This document shows, in pieces, positions 28,883-37,575 of a stretch of DNA of 64,000 bases (its first letter is position 1; every line of letters starts with the position of its first letter). Below the pieces are notes generated by a model, which saw only the letters and a list, made by a program, of their open reading frames with translations, was not told the DNA's origin and ran no database searches. This DNA is from Arcobacter sp. LA11 (lineage in GTDB: Bacteria > Campylobacterota > Campylobacteria > Campylobacterales > Arcobacteraceae): contig NZ_BDIR01000004.1 in NCBI RefSeq assembly GCF_001895145.1, positions 1 through 64,000 on the forward strand, read 5' to 3'. Made by a program: the position numbers and the translations under genes.

Positions 28883-30070
28883 ATGGATTTACAATCAGTT
28901 AGTTATGTAATAGATACGTTTTTTGCAATATTTGCAATGACGTTAATTATTTTTATGGTACCAGGTTTTGCTATGTTAGAAGCAGGACTTGTTAGAACTA
29001 AAAATGTTTCTGCAGTATTAATGGTTAATACAATGATTTATGCAGTTGCATCAATTTCATTTTTATTAATGGGATACTCAATTGCATTTGGTGATTTTGG
29101 AAGTGATACAATGTCTGGATGGGCAGCATTTTTATTCCAAATGGCATTTGTTGGTAAAGTAATTAATATCATGTCTGGTGGTGTATCAGAAAGAGCAAAA
29201 GTTTTACCTTTAGCATTCTTTACAGTTATTATGGGTGGAATTCTTTATCCAACAGTTGTTAACTGGTCTTGGGGAGCTGATATGCTTGATGGAACAATGT
29301 TTGATATTTCAATGTATGATTTAGCAGGTTCAACAGTTATTCACTCAACAGGTGGTTGGGCTTTATTAGCAGCTATTTTAATTATTGGTGCGAGACGTGG
29401 AAGATATACAAAAGATGGTGGAGTTAGAGTAATTCCTGCTTCAAATATTCCTTTAGTTACACTTGGTGCTTTTCTTTTATGGATTGGTTGGTTTGGATTT
29501 AATGGTGGTTCAGTAGGATCAATTGCATCTAAAGAGTCAGCAGATGCTGTTGCTTTAACTATTATGAATACAAATACAGCTGGACTTGCTGGAGCTATTT
29601 GTGTGGGTGCATTTATGTATTTCAGATATAAAAAACTGGATATAACTATGGTACTAAATGGTGCCTTAGGTGGATTAGTTGCAATTACTGCAGGACCAGA
29701 TTTATATGATATTTATACTCCAATTTTAATTGGTGCGATTGGTGGTGCATTAGTTGTATTTGGTGTATCTTTCTTTGATAAATTAAAACTTGATGATCCT
29801 GTAGGGGCTTTATCTGTACACCTATTAAATGGTATTTGGGGAACATTAGCAGTTGGAATATTTGCTGCAAATGGTGAAGATATAACATTTATGGGACAAT
29901 TAAAAGGTGTAGTTGTTGTTGGAATGTTTGCTTTTGTTACTTCATATGTAGTTTTATTTATTATCAATAAAGTAGCACCTTTAAGAGCTGACAAAGATGA
30001 AGAGATGCAAGGTTTAGATGTAGAAGAGTGTGGTTTAGAAGCATACCCAGAGTTCAAAAGAGCTTTTTAA
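28883..30070 (+). CDS. amt: Ammonium transporter, copy 2
   Basis: A 395-residue Amt channel, paralogous to the gene at 27177 but clearly diverged. Both pore histidines remain (STVIHSTGGW, ALSVHLLNGIWG) and the GFNGGSVGS turn replaces GFNGGSQLA. The segment after helix 4 reads VNWSWGADML in place of GHWTWGGTEL, so the pore entrance may differ in affinity or speed. Followed after 66 bases by a second PII gene. Confidence 0.94.
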   Translation: MDLQSVSYVIDTFFAIFAMTLIIFMVPGFAMLEAGLVRTKNVSAVLMVNTMIYAVASISFLLMGYSIAFGDFGSDTMSGWAAFLFQMAFVGKVINIMSGGVSERAKVLPLAFFTVIMGGILYPTVVNWSWGADMLDGTMFDISMYDLAGSTVIHSTGGWALLAAILIIGARRGRYTKDGGVRVIPASNIPLVTLGAFLLWIGWFGFNGGSVGSIASKESADAVALTIMNTNTAGLAGAICVGAFMYFRYKKLDITMVLNGALGGLVAITAGPDLYDIYTPILIGAIGGALVVFGVSFFDKLKLDDPVGALSVHLLNGIWGTLAVGIFAANGEDITFMGQLKGVVVVGMFAFVTSYVVLFIINKVAPLRADKDEEMQGLDVEECGLEAYPEFKRAF

Positions 30071-30133
30071 TATAGCGTATAAACTAAATAATAAAAAAAA
30101 TTAGATAGAATAAAATACTTAAAAAAAGGATGA

Positions 30134-30475
<342 letters not shown>

Positions 30476-30476
30476 T

Positions 30477-31493
30477 ATGCAAAACTTCATCATTAACTCA
30501 GCTTTAGACATGCATCTTCATTTACGTGATGATGACATGCTAAAGCTTGTAGGTCCACTAACGTCAAATACTTTTTCTGGTGCTTTAATTATGCCAAATT
30601 TAGTTCCTCCTATTACTACAAAAGAGGCACTATTAGGATATAAAGAAAGAATAAAAGAAGCATGTAAAGAAGATGAATTTGATGCTTACGTAACTTTATT
30701 CTTTAAAAATGATTATTCATATGAATTTTTAGAAGATATAAAAGATGAGATTATTGCTATAAAACTTTATCCAGCAGGAATTACAACAAATTCTGAAACA
30801 GGTGTTGCATCTATGGATGTGGAAGTTTTAAGACCTACTTTAGAGTCTATGAGTAAATTAGGTATCCCTCTTTGTATCCATGGTGAAACAAATGGTTTTG
30901 TTATGGATAGAGAAGCAGAGTTTATGCCAATTTACGAATCAATTGCTAAGGCTTTCCCTGATTTAAAAATCATAATGGAGCATATTACAACAAAAGAGGC
31001 TATTGAGTTATTAGATAAGTATGATAATCTTCATGCAACTGTAACTTTACATCATTTATTAATTACTTTAGATGATGTTGCAGGTGGTATGCTAAATCCA
31101 CATCTATTTTGTAAACCTATTGCAAAAAGACCTAGAGATAGAAAAGCCTTATTAAAAGCAGCATTAAAAGCTCATCCTAAATTAATGTTTGGAAGTGATT
31201 CTGCTCCTCATCCTAAACATAAAAAAGAATCTTGTGGTTGTGCAGCTGGTGTATTTACATCACCTATTGCACTACAAGTGTTAACTCAACTTTTTGAAGA
31301 ACATAATTGTTTAGATAATTTAAATGCATTTGTATCATTAAATGCACAAAGAGTTTATAATATTCATCCTAAACCAAAGACTATTAAATTAGTAAAAAAA
31401 GATTTTGTAGTTCCTTCAATATATAAATATAAAAATGAAAATGTAGTTCCTATGTATGCGGGAGAAACAATTTCATGGAGTATTGAAGACTAA
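30477..31493 (+). CDS. pyrC: Dihydroorotase
   Basis: A 338-residue zinc enzyme of the third step of pyrimidine synthesis, interconverting carbamoyl-aspartate and dihydroorotate. Metal ligands appear as MHLHLRDD near residue 12, LYPAG with the lysine to be carboxylated, the ICIHGE-like CIHGE segment, and LMFGSDSAPH. Length and order match the E. coli PyrC (type II) class. Its tight link to glnB suggests coupling of nitrogen status to pyrimidine synthesis. Confidence 0.94.
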   Translation: MQNFIINSALDMHLHLRDDDMLKLVGPLTSNTFSGALIMPNLVPPITTKEALLGYKERIKEACKEDEFDAYVTLFFKNDYSYEFLEDIKDEIIAIKLYPAGITTNSETGVASMDVEVLRPTLESMSKLGIPLCIHGETNGFVMDREAEFMPIYESIAKAFPDLKIIMEHITTKEAIELLDKYDNLHATVTLHHLLITLDDVAGGMLNPHLFCKPIAKRPRDRKALLKAALKAHPKLMFGSDSAPHPKHKKESCGCAAGVFTSPIALQVLTQLFEEHNCLDNLNAFVSLNAQRVYNIHPKPKTIKLVKKDFVVPSIYKYKNENVVPMYAGETISWSIED

Positions 31494-31501
31494 AAAACGA
31501 A

Positions 31502-31534
31502 AGAAGAGATGACTTAGTAGTTATCTCTTTCTTG
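31502..31534. terminator. Possible shared terminator of pyrC and fliM
   Basis: AAGAAGAGAT pairs with ATCTCTTTCTT with one bulge, overlapping the 3' end of the convergent fliM gene. No strong T run follows on either strand. Confidence 0.35.
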
Positions 31535-32611
31535 AAGTAGTCTTTTGATATTTTCGTTAGACTCTTTAGCTTTAACAATTCTTTCTTCTCTCATAACTCT
31601 TAATGTTTCAAGTGTTTCTTGTTTTTCATGGTCAATATTAGATTTAACTTGAATAGCTTTTCTATTATTAGATATTCCAGATACTCCAACAAATTTTTCA
31701 GTATTGTTAACGTATATTTTTGAAGAAGATGAGGTAGCATTTTTATTAAATACAATGATATCATCTTTATTTAGTTTAAGAAGGTCTGCAACTGATAGTT
31801 CAGTTTCCGCCATAATTGCTTCAATATTCATTTTTGCACCAGAAATAAGAGCTGAAATGTCTCTTTTTCTACTTGCTTTTTTGTTTTTTCCTTCATTAAA
31901 CATTTTTTCAACAATTTTATTTAAAAGTGTCTCTATGTATGAAATAGGATAACAAATTGATAAAAACCCAGATTCTTCGTCGATAGTAATTTCAAGAACT
32001 ACAAGTAGTACAATTTCATGATCAGAAATAATTTGAATTGCATTTGCATTTGTATCTCTTGATTCTATTTTGAAGTTTAAAGTTGTTACTTCATCCCAAG
32101 CTTTAAATAAATGTTTAACAAACATTTTATAAAAATGGTCAAATATTTCAACTTCAATTTCAGTTAATTCTCTATCTAAATTATCACTTGCAGCAACGGC
32201 TCCACTTCCTAAAAGTTCAGCAATAATTTTATGTGAAATTCCAGGGTTACATTCTATTACAATTCTTCCTTCTAAAGGTTTAATTGATAAGGTATTTAAT
32301 GATGTAAGTTGTGGAATAGAAAGAATAAATTCTCCATATGTCATTTGTTCAATAGAGTATAATTTAATATCAACAATCTTTCTAAGCATTGCTGAAAGGT
32401 CAGTAATTAAATCCCTTAACATTTTGTCATGCAATGTAGAAAATGCTTTAAATTGTTCGTTTGAAATTCTATTAGGTTTTTTAAAGTCATATATAGAGTA
32501 GTTTTTTTCTTTTGATATTATCTGCTCTTCTGCAGAAGTTTCAATTTCTTCTCCTGCTTCTGCTATATCTAATAAAGCATCGATTTCATCTTGACTTAAA
32601 AATTCTGCCAT
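31514..32611 (-). CDS. fliM: Flagellar motor switch protein FliM
   Basis: A 365-residue C-ring protein that binds phosphorylated CheY and sets rotation direction. The N-terminal CheY-binding peptide LSQDEIDALL is intact, the middle CheC-like domain contains LLGSGAVA, and a SpoA domain lies at about 250-325. The charged C-terminal tail of about 40 residues is longer than usual. It follows flgI after one base on the same strand. Confidence 0.95.
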   Translation of the reverse strand: MAEFLSQDEIDALLDIAEAGEEIETSAEEQIISKEKNYSIYDFKKPNRISNEQFKAFSTLHDKMLRDLITDLSAMLRKIVDIKLYSIEQMTYGEFILSIPQLTSLNTLSIKPLEGRIVIECNPGISHKIIAELLGSGAVAASDNLDRELTEIEVEIFDHFYKMFVKHLFKAWDEVTTLNFKIESRDTNANAIQIISDHEIVLLVVLEITIDEESGFLSICYPISYIETLLNKIVEKMFNEGKNKKASRKRDISALISGAKMNIEAIMAETELSVADLLKLNKDDIIVFNKNATSSSSKIYVNNTEKFVGVSGISNNRKAIQVKSNIDHEKQETLETLRVMREERIVKAKESNENIKRLLQERDNY

Positions 32612-32612
32612 A

Positions 32613-33665
32613 TTATCCTCTTATTTCCAATTCAACATCTAAAGCACCCATGTCTTTTATCATTTTAATAGTATCAATAATATCTGTCATTGGTAACTTC
32701 ATAACTTTCATAGCTCTCACTAAATCAGAAACTGTTGGCGTCTCTTTGCTGTTCATTAAAGTATTATCAATATTTACTGCAACTGGTTTATTTTCAAGTT
32801 TAACATTGTCACCAATATCTTTGCCTTTATTGATTCTTTTATCATCCCATTCAAAATCACTAAGAGTAGATTTTTTAATTCTTATAGTAAAATTATCTCT
32901 TGCAACTGTTATTGGCTCAATTGGGATATCAGCTCCTGCAACTATAGCCTCTCGATTTATATCAATTATTATTTTCTTCTTAAAACTAGAGTCAAGTTCT
33001 ATATCTTGTATATCTGAAATAAATTTTACAATAGAGATGTTATTAGGTTTTCTGATTTCTACAGTTCTTGTATCCATTGCTGTTGCAAGCTTTACTCCAA
33101 AGTGTTCATTTATTTTTTTCTCTATTAAATAAGCTTGCTTTGCATCATTTTTAAATAAGCTAAGCTTTACTGAATCTTCATTTTTAAGTGAATAATCTAC
33201 TTCATTTTCAATAGTAGCACCCTCATAAATAAAACCAGTTGTAGCATTTTTACTATCTGCAACGATAGTTCCTTGTGCTAAAGCGTAAACTTCTCCATCT
33301 ACTGCTTTTAATTGTGTTAATAAGAGTTGACCATGGTCAATAGATTTTGAATCACCAATTGCTGATATTTTAATTTGTATTTTATCACCTTGTCTAGAAA
33401 ATGCTGGAAGCTCTGCTGTTACCATAACTGCAGCAATATTTTTTGACTTTATCGATGATGTAGGGATTTTAATATATGAATTTCTTAATAAGTTTTGTAA
33501 GCTTTGCATAGTAAACTCTGATTTATCACCAGTACCTGCTAATCCTACAACTAATCCGTATCCTATTAATTGGTTATCTCTTATTCCAACAATATTGGAA
33601 ATATCTTTTATAGTTTGAGCATATATTGAATAACATACAAAAAAAAGAAGTAATAAAAATCTCAA
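32613..33665 (-). CDS. flgI: Flagellar P-ring protein FlgI
   Basis: A 350-residue periplasmic ring protein around the flagellar rod. It has a signal peptide (MRFLLLLFFVCYSIYAQ) and the conserved segment NQLIGYGLVVGLAGTGDKS. The C-terminal GALDVELEIRG ending is typical. First gene of the flgI-fliM pair, divergent from the large flagellar operon. Confidence 0.96.
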   Translation of the reverse strand: MRFLLLLFFVCYSIYAQTIKDISNIVGIRDNQLIGYGLVVGLAGTGDKSEFTMQSLQNLLRNSYIKIPTSSIKSKNIAAVMVTAELPAFSRQGDKIQIKISAIGDSKSIDHGQLLLTQLKAVDGEVYALAQGTIVADSKNATTGFIYEGATIENEVDYSLKNEDSVKLSLFKNDAKQAYLIEKKINEHFGVKLATAMDTRTVEIRKPNNISIVKFISDIQDIELDSSFKKKIIIDINREAIVAGADIPIEPITVARDNFTIRIKKSTLSDFEWDDKRINKGKDIGDNVKLENKPVAVNIDNTLMNSKETPTVSDLVRAMKVMKLPMTDIIDTIKMIKDMGALDVELEIRG

Positions 33666-33721
33666 TAGAACACCTTATGCTTAATTGCAGATATTTTATC
33701 TAAAATTTTATAAAAAAAAGG

Positions 33722-33727
33722 TATAAT
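33722..33727 (+). promoter_or_regulatory. -10 box of the flagellar operon
   Basis: TATAAT lies 30 bases before the first gene of the long flagellar operon. No sigma-54 (GG-N10-GC) or sigma-28 pattern is evident, so ordinary sigma-70 use is likely. Confidence 0.5.
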
Positions 33728-33757
33728 CTTTGTAAAAAATAATTTTAAGGTTATCTT

Positions 33758-34672
33758 TTGATTATATATATTTATGGAAGCGATAGTTTTAAAAAAGATA
33801 TTCATGATGTTTTAAATCACTCAAATATCAAGTTTAGATTAGATGAGCATGGTGAGATAATTGATTTAAAAACATTAGGTGAATTAAAAAATGCTATTGA
33901 AGCTAATCCAAATAACATTTATTTAATTGATGATTCAAAAATTATAAAAAAGAATGCATTAAATCAAAAAATAAAGTTTTTAAAACCAAAAGATGGAATT
34001 GAACAAGAGTATTTATTAGATAATGGTATTGGTGATATTTCTGTAGATTCTATTGATGAATTATCTAAACATATTATTAAGAGATTAGAAGCTGTAATAG
34101 ATGATAAAGAATCGGATGAGATTCAAGAATCAATTATAGAAATTGTTGAAGATGCTTATGAAAATAATGATGAAAAAGAGGAAAAAGAATATATTCAATT
34201 GGATGATGAATTAAGTTCCCTTTTAGCTCATGTTGAAGAAAAAGATATTGATGTATTTGAAAAAGATAATTCTTTAGAAATAGATTTGATAGTGGATGAT
34301 AAAGAAGAAAAATCACCTTTAGAAGATTTGAGTTTTGAAGAAGATTTTGATAAGATAGAGATAGATAAAGAAAAAATAGATATAAATTTAGATGAATTAA
34401 ATAAAAATATTGAAGAAAGTATTCAAGGAGACGAAATGGCAGATGAATTCTCAGAATTTGATACCTTAAATGAGGATGAAATTTTAGCAGCCTTAGATGG
34501 TGTAGGTAGTGATGTATCAACTACAACTAGTAATAAAGTTTCTTCAATAACTTCAAATGACAATGAGAGTATAAATATTTCTGGTGCTTCTAATGTTGAT
34601 GAAATAGCTCAATTAATTTCTAAACTACTTAATAATAAGACGTTGGAGATAACAGTTAAAGTAAAAGATTAG
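33758..34672 (+). CDS. Uncharacterised acidic protein heading the flagellar operon
   Basis: A 304-residue protein I do not recognise. It starts at TTG with AAGG six bases upstream. Residues 1-110 look like a compact alpha/beta domain (IIYIYGSDS, IYLIDDS, KFLKPKDG). Residues 115-230 are a low-complexity stretch dominated by Glu, Asp and Lys, followed by a short DELNEDEILAALDG-like acidic helix and a conserved-looking C-terminal helix and strand (VDEIAQLISKLLNNKTLEITVKVKD). There is no signal or membrane helix. One base separates it from fliQ, so a flagellar assembly or scaffold role is likely but unproven. Confidence 0.75.
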   Translation: MIIYIYGSDSFKKDIHDVLNHSNIKFRLDEHGEIIDLKTLGELKNAIEANPNNIYLIDDSKIIKKNALNQKIKFLKPKDGIEQEYLLDNGIGDISVDSIDELSKHIIKRLEAVIDDKESDEIQESIIEIVEDAYENNDEKEEKEYIQLDDELSSLLAHVEEKDIDVFEKDNSLEIDLIVDDKEEKSPLEDLSFEEDFDKIEIDKEKIDINLDELNKNIEESIQGDEMADEFSEFDTLNEDEILAALDGVGSDVSTTTSNKVSSITSNDNESINISGASNVDEIAQLISKLLNNKTLEITVKVKD

Positions 34673-34673
34673 T

Positions 34674-34937
34674 ATGGATTTAATTGGAATTGCTGAAAAT
34701 ACAGTAAAAATCATTTTAATCTTAGGTTTACCATCTTTAATGGTAAGTATGGTAATTGGTCTTATTATCTCTGTGTTTCAAGCTGTGACACAAGTAAGTG
34801 ATGCTTCCTTATCTTTTGTACCTAAAGTAATCTTTGTTTCTGTATTTGTTTTAATATCATTACCGTGGATTGGTGATAATATAGAGACTTATACAAAAGA
34901 TTTATGGGATATGATTTTAATTTTTGGTCAACAGTAA
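34674..34937 (+). CDS. fliQ: Flagellar export apparatus protein FliQ
   Basis: An 87-residue membrane protein of the flagellar type III export gate with two hydrophobic helices (about 13-38 and 50-72). The segment SLMVSMVIGLIISVFQAVTQ is the family hallmark. Its stop shares a base with the following start. Confidence 0.95.
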   Translation: MDLIGIAENTVKIILILGLPSLMVSMVIGLIISVFQAVTQVSDASLSFVPKVIFVSVFVLISLPWIGDNIETYTKDLWDMILIFGQQ

Positions 34938-35341
34938 TGATTGAAAAACTACATAAATTAAAAAAAAGTCAAACGGATCAAAAACTTATGCAAAAAGGCC
35001 AAATAATGGCTAGAATAAATCATATAGATACAGAAATTTTATTTACAGAAGAGAAAATTAATACAACAAGTGTGGAAAAACATGGGGCAATATCAGATTT
35101 TGCTGTTTTGGCAATACACAGAAATACAATGAAAATGCATATATCTAAACTTGAAGTTGAAAAAAACAGTTTAAATACACAATTAGAAGTTATAATTGAA
35201 GAGATTATAGAATTACAAAAAGAGACAGAACAATTTGCTTATATGTTAGAAGAACAAAAGCAAGAAGAGATTAAAAGATTGTTATTAGTTGATGAAGAAG
35301 CATCAAGTGAATATATTCAAAGTAGATATATAAATGGATAA
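34937..35341 (+). CDS. FliJ-like coiled-coil protein
   Basis: A 134-residue, almost wholly helical and charged protein, with the length and heptad pattern of FliJ, the export-ATPase stalk/chaperone escort. The start at 34937 (TAATG with fliQ) is preferred over an ATG 33 bases upstream inside fliQ. Sequence conservation in FliJ is weak, so the call rests on size, coiled-coil character and position. Confidence 0.65.
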   Translation: MIEKLHKLKKSQTDQKLMQKGQIMARINHIDTEILFTEEKINTTSVEKHGAISDFAVLAIHRNTMKMHISKLEVEKNSLNTQLEVIIEEIIELQKETEQFAYMLEEQKQEEIKRLLLVDEEASSEYIQSRYING

Positions 35342-35351
35342 AGGGGATTTT

Positions 35352-35849
35352 TTGATAAAATTTATATTAATGTTTTTTTTATTTTTTAGCTTTTTGGAAG
35401 CACAAGAAGAACGTGTTAGTAGTGCAGCTTTAATAAAACAGAAAATAGAAATAAAAGAGCTAAAAAAAGATTTAAATATTTTTTATAATAAAAAAGAAAA
35501 AGAGTATCAAAAAAGAAAAAAAGAGTTAGAAACTATTTTAACAAAAATAGAAAAAGAAAAAAAAGACATTCAATCTTTACATGAAAGTAATGAACAAATG
35601 TTATTAGATATAAAAGGAGCAGTTGATAGTAAAACTGCCAAAATTTATAATAAAATGAAACCTAAAATTGCTGCTAGTATATTTAATCAAATGATTAATG
35701 AGGGTAAAGTTGAAGATGTTTTTGATATAATCTTAAAATTAAAAGAGAATAATGTCACGTCGTTGATGAAGTTTCTAAGTCCAAAAAACGCATCTATGTT
35801 AACACAAATGCTAATAGACTATAAAATAGATAATCAAAATGAAGGGTAA
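35352..35849 (+). CDS. MotE-like secreted coiled-coil protein (MgtE-N type)
   Basis: A signal peptide (IKFILMFFLFFSFLEAQ) is followed by a coiled coil (about 25-85) and a small helical domain containing KIYNKMKPKIAASIFNQM and FLSPKNASMLTQML, which resembles the MgtE-N/FliG-N-like fold of MotE proteins. The TTG at 35352 is preferred because AAAGGGGA lies six bases before it; an ATG at 35334 without a ribosome site is the alternative. Related proteins support stator assembly in the periplasm. The role here is inferred. Confidence 0.7.
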   Translation: MIKFILMFFLFFSFLEAQEERVSSAALIKQKIEIKELKKDLNIFYNKKEKEYQKRKKELETILTKIEKEKKDIQSLHESNEQMLLDIKGAVDSKTAKIYNKMKPKIAASIFNQMINEGKVEDVFDIILKLKENNVTSLMKFLSPKNASMLTQMLIDYKIDNQNEG

Positions 35850-35851
35850 TC

Positions 35852-36394
35852 ATGGCTGAAGAAGAAAATAATGAAGAAGTAAAACAATCAAGTGGTGGTG
35901 GAAAAGCGATGATGATAGTCCTTATCGCATTAATAGTTATATTATTGTTAGTTGTTGGTGGACTTGGTTATTTCCTTTACGCAAAAGGTATTTTTTCTGA
36001 TCAACCAATGGGTGGGAACCAAGAGCAAATGCAAAAAGAAGAAGCAAGTGACTCTAAACAAACATATAAAGCAGCAATAAATGATTTAGTATTAAATATT
36101 ACAAATGCAAAAGGTCGAGAAAAATTAATGAAATTATCATTTTCATTAAAAAGCACAGAACCTACAATTGAAGGGATTGTTGAAGAGTATAAACCAGAAA
36201 TTGTAGATGTTGTTATTGCTCAAATTAGTTCAAGAAGCTCAGAAGAGTTATTAACTGTTGGTGGAAAAGCATTATTAAAAGAAGAATTACTAGAAGATAT
36301 AAATAGTATAATAAATGAAGTAACATCTAGTAATGAAGATATAAAAGAAAATAATGTTAAAAAGATTTTATTCACTACTTTTGTAATTAAGTAA
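35852..36394 (+). CDS. fliL: Flagellar basal-body protein FliL
   Basis: A 180-residue inner-membrane protein with one helix (about 20-43) and a periplasmic stomatin-like domain that surrounds the stator. The conserved KLMKLSFSLK strand and the C-terminal VKKILFTTFVIK ending are typical. Two bases separate it from the MotE-like gene, which supports joint work at the stator. Confidence 0.93.
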   Translation: MAEEENNEEVKQSSGGGKAMMIVLIALIVILLLVVGGLGYFLYAKGIFSDQPMGGNQEQMQKEEASDSKQTYKAAINDLVLNITNAKGREKLMKLSFSLKSTEPTIEGIVEEYKPEIVDVVIAQISSRSSEELLTVGGKALLKEELLEDINSIINEVTSSNEDIKENNVKKILFTTFVIK

Positions 36395-36395
36395 A

Positions 36396-36824
36396 ATGAT
36401 AGTTGCAGTTAAAACTAATAGTAAGAAAAAACTTTTTATTAGAATAGCATCATTGCTAGCAGTAGTAGTGATGTTTGTTTTTTATTATTTTTATATGAGT
36501 AATGAATTTACATCTAAACAAGATACTGATGCAAATGAAAAGATTCAAGCAATAAATAAAAATGCAAAACTAGAGAAAAGTAAAAAATTAGAAAGAATTA
36601 TTTACCGTGAGATTGAAACTGCAGTAGATTTAATAGATCAAAGAAATATTTTGAATGTTAAAATTATTTCAAATAGGGCATTGATTGTTGTTGACCCTGA
36701 TACAAACTTAGATGCATTGAAAGTTAGATATGGAAGTATGGCTTTAATAAAAAAAGGTATTAAAGATATTAAAATAGCTATTGATTTAAAATATATAATA
36801 GAAAGTAAATATAATGAAAAATAG
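36396..36824 (+). CDS. Uncharacterised single-helix membrane protein in the flagellar operon
   Basis: A 142-residue protein not recognised. One hydrophobic helix (about 14-32) is followed by a charged linker and a small alpha/beta domain (IIYREIETAVDLIDQRNILNVK, ALIVVDPDTNLDALKVRYG). This topology matches a periplasmic accessory protein. It sits one base after fliL and overlaps flgH by 11 bases, so it is made with basal-body parts. Confidence 0.7.
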   Translation: MIVAVKTNSKKKLFIRIASLLAVVVMFVFYYFYMSNEFTSKQDTDANEKIQAINKNAKLEKSKKLERIIYREIETAVDLIDQRNILNVKIISNRALIVVDPDTNLDALKVRYGSMALIKKGIKDIKIAIDLKYIIESKYNEK

Positions 36825-37518
36825 TTTTCTTTTATTAATTATTATTCCTATAATTTTTACAGCTTGCGTAAATGAACAAAATATAGAGTTTAAAAAACCT
36901 GAACTTCAAGTTCCAAAACCAATACCAGTTGTAAAAAAGAAAAAAGGCTCTTTATATTCATTAAAAGGTCCTTCATTATTTGCAGATAAAAAAGACTTAC
37001 AAGTTGGAGATATTATTCAAGTACAAATTAGTGAATCTTTATCTTCAAATACAAATAACAAAAGAGAAGTGAGTGCAGATAGAACTAATAGTTTAGGAGG
37101 AGGGTTATTAACTCCTACAACAGGTAATACTCTTGGTGGTATAACAAAAAATGCAGCTAATAAACTTAATCCATTATTAGGTGTAAATTTTGGTTCAACT
37201 ACAAATACTGCAAATAATGGAGAGGTAAAAACTAAGTTAAGTGAAACTTTTTCTACGAATGTATCTGCAATTATAGAAGAGACTTACCAAAATGGTAATT
37301 ATTATATCAAAGGTTTCAAAGAGATGTTAATTGATGGACAGAAACAATCTTTGATGTTAACAGGGGTAATTAGACCTTATGATATTACGTCAGATAACGC
37401 TATTTCATCATCTCAAATTGCTAATTTAAAAATAATGTATAGAAAAGATGGAGAGGAACAAGATGTAATGCATGTCCCTTGGGGATTAAGTATTATACAG
37501 AAGTTTTGGCCTTTTTAA
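36814..37518 (+). CDS. flgH: Flagellar L-ring lipoprotein FlgH
   Basis: A 234-residue outer-membrane lipoprotein forming the L-ring. The lipobox FTAC places the lipidated cysteine at residue 18. The conserved SLFADKKDLQVGDIIQVQI and the C-terminal NLKIMYRKDGEEQ segment are present. Works with FlgI, encoded 3 kb away on the other strand. Confidence 0.95.
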   Translation: MKNSFLLLIIIPIIFTACVNEQNIEFKKPELQVPKPIPVVKKKKGSLYSLKGPSLFADKKDLQVGDIIQVQISESLSSNTNNKREVSADRTNSLGGGLLTPTTGNTLGGITKNAANKLNPLLGVNFGSTTNTANNGEVKTKLSETFSTNVSAIIEETYQNGNYYIKGFKEMLIDGQKQSLMLTGVIRPYDITSDNAISSSQIANLKIMYRKDGEEQDVMHVPWGLSIIQKFWPF

Positions 37519-37575
37519 TCTAATTTTAAGAATTGTAATGTAATAATTAGTCATATTATATCCAAAGGAGTGCAT

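Noticed and set aside
34134-34520. A 128-codon minus-strand ORF opposite the acidic flagellar protein
   Set aside because: Its Leu/His/Tyr-rich content is the complement of an acidic low-complexity region; no start signal or domain.
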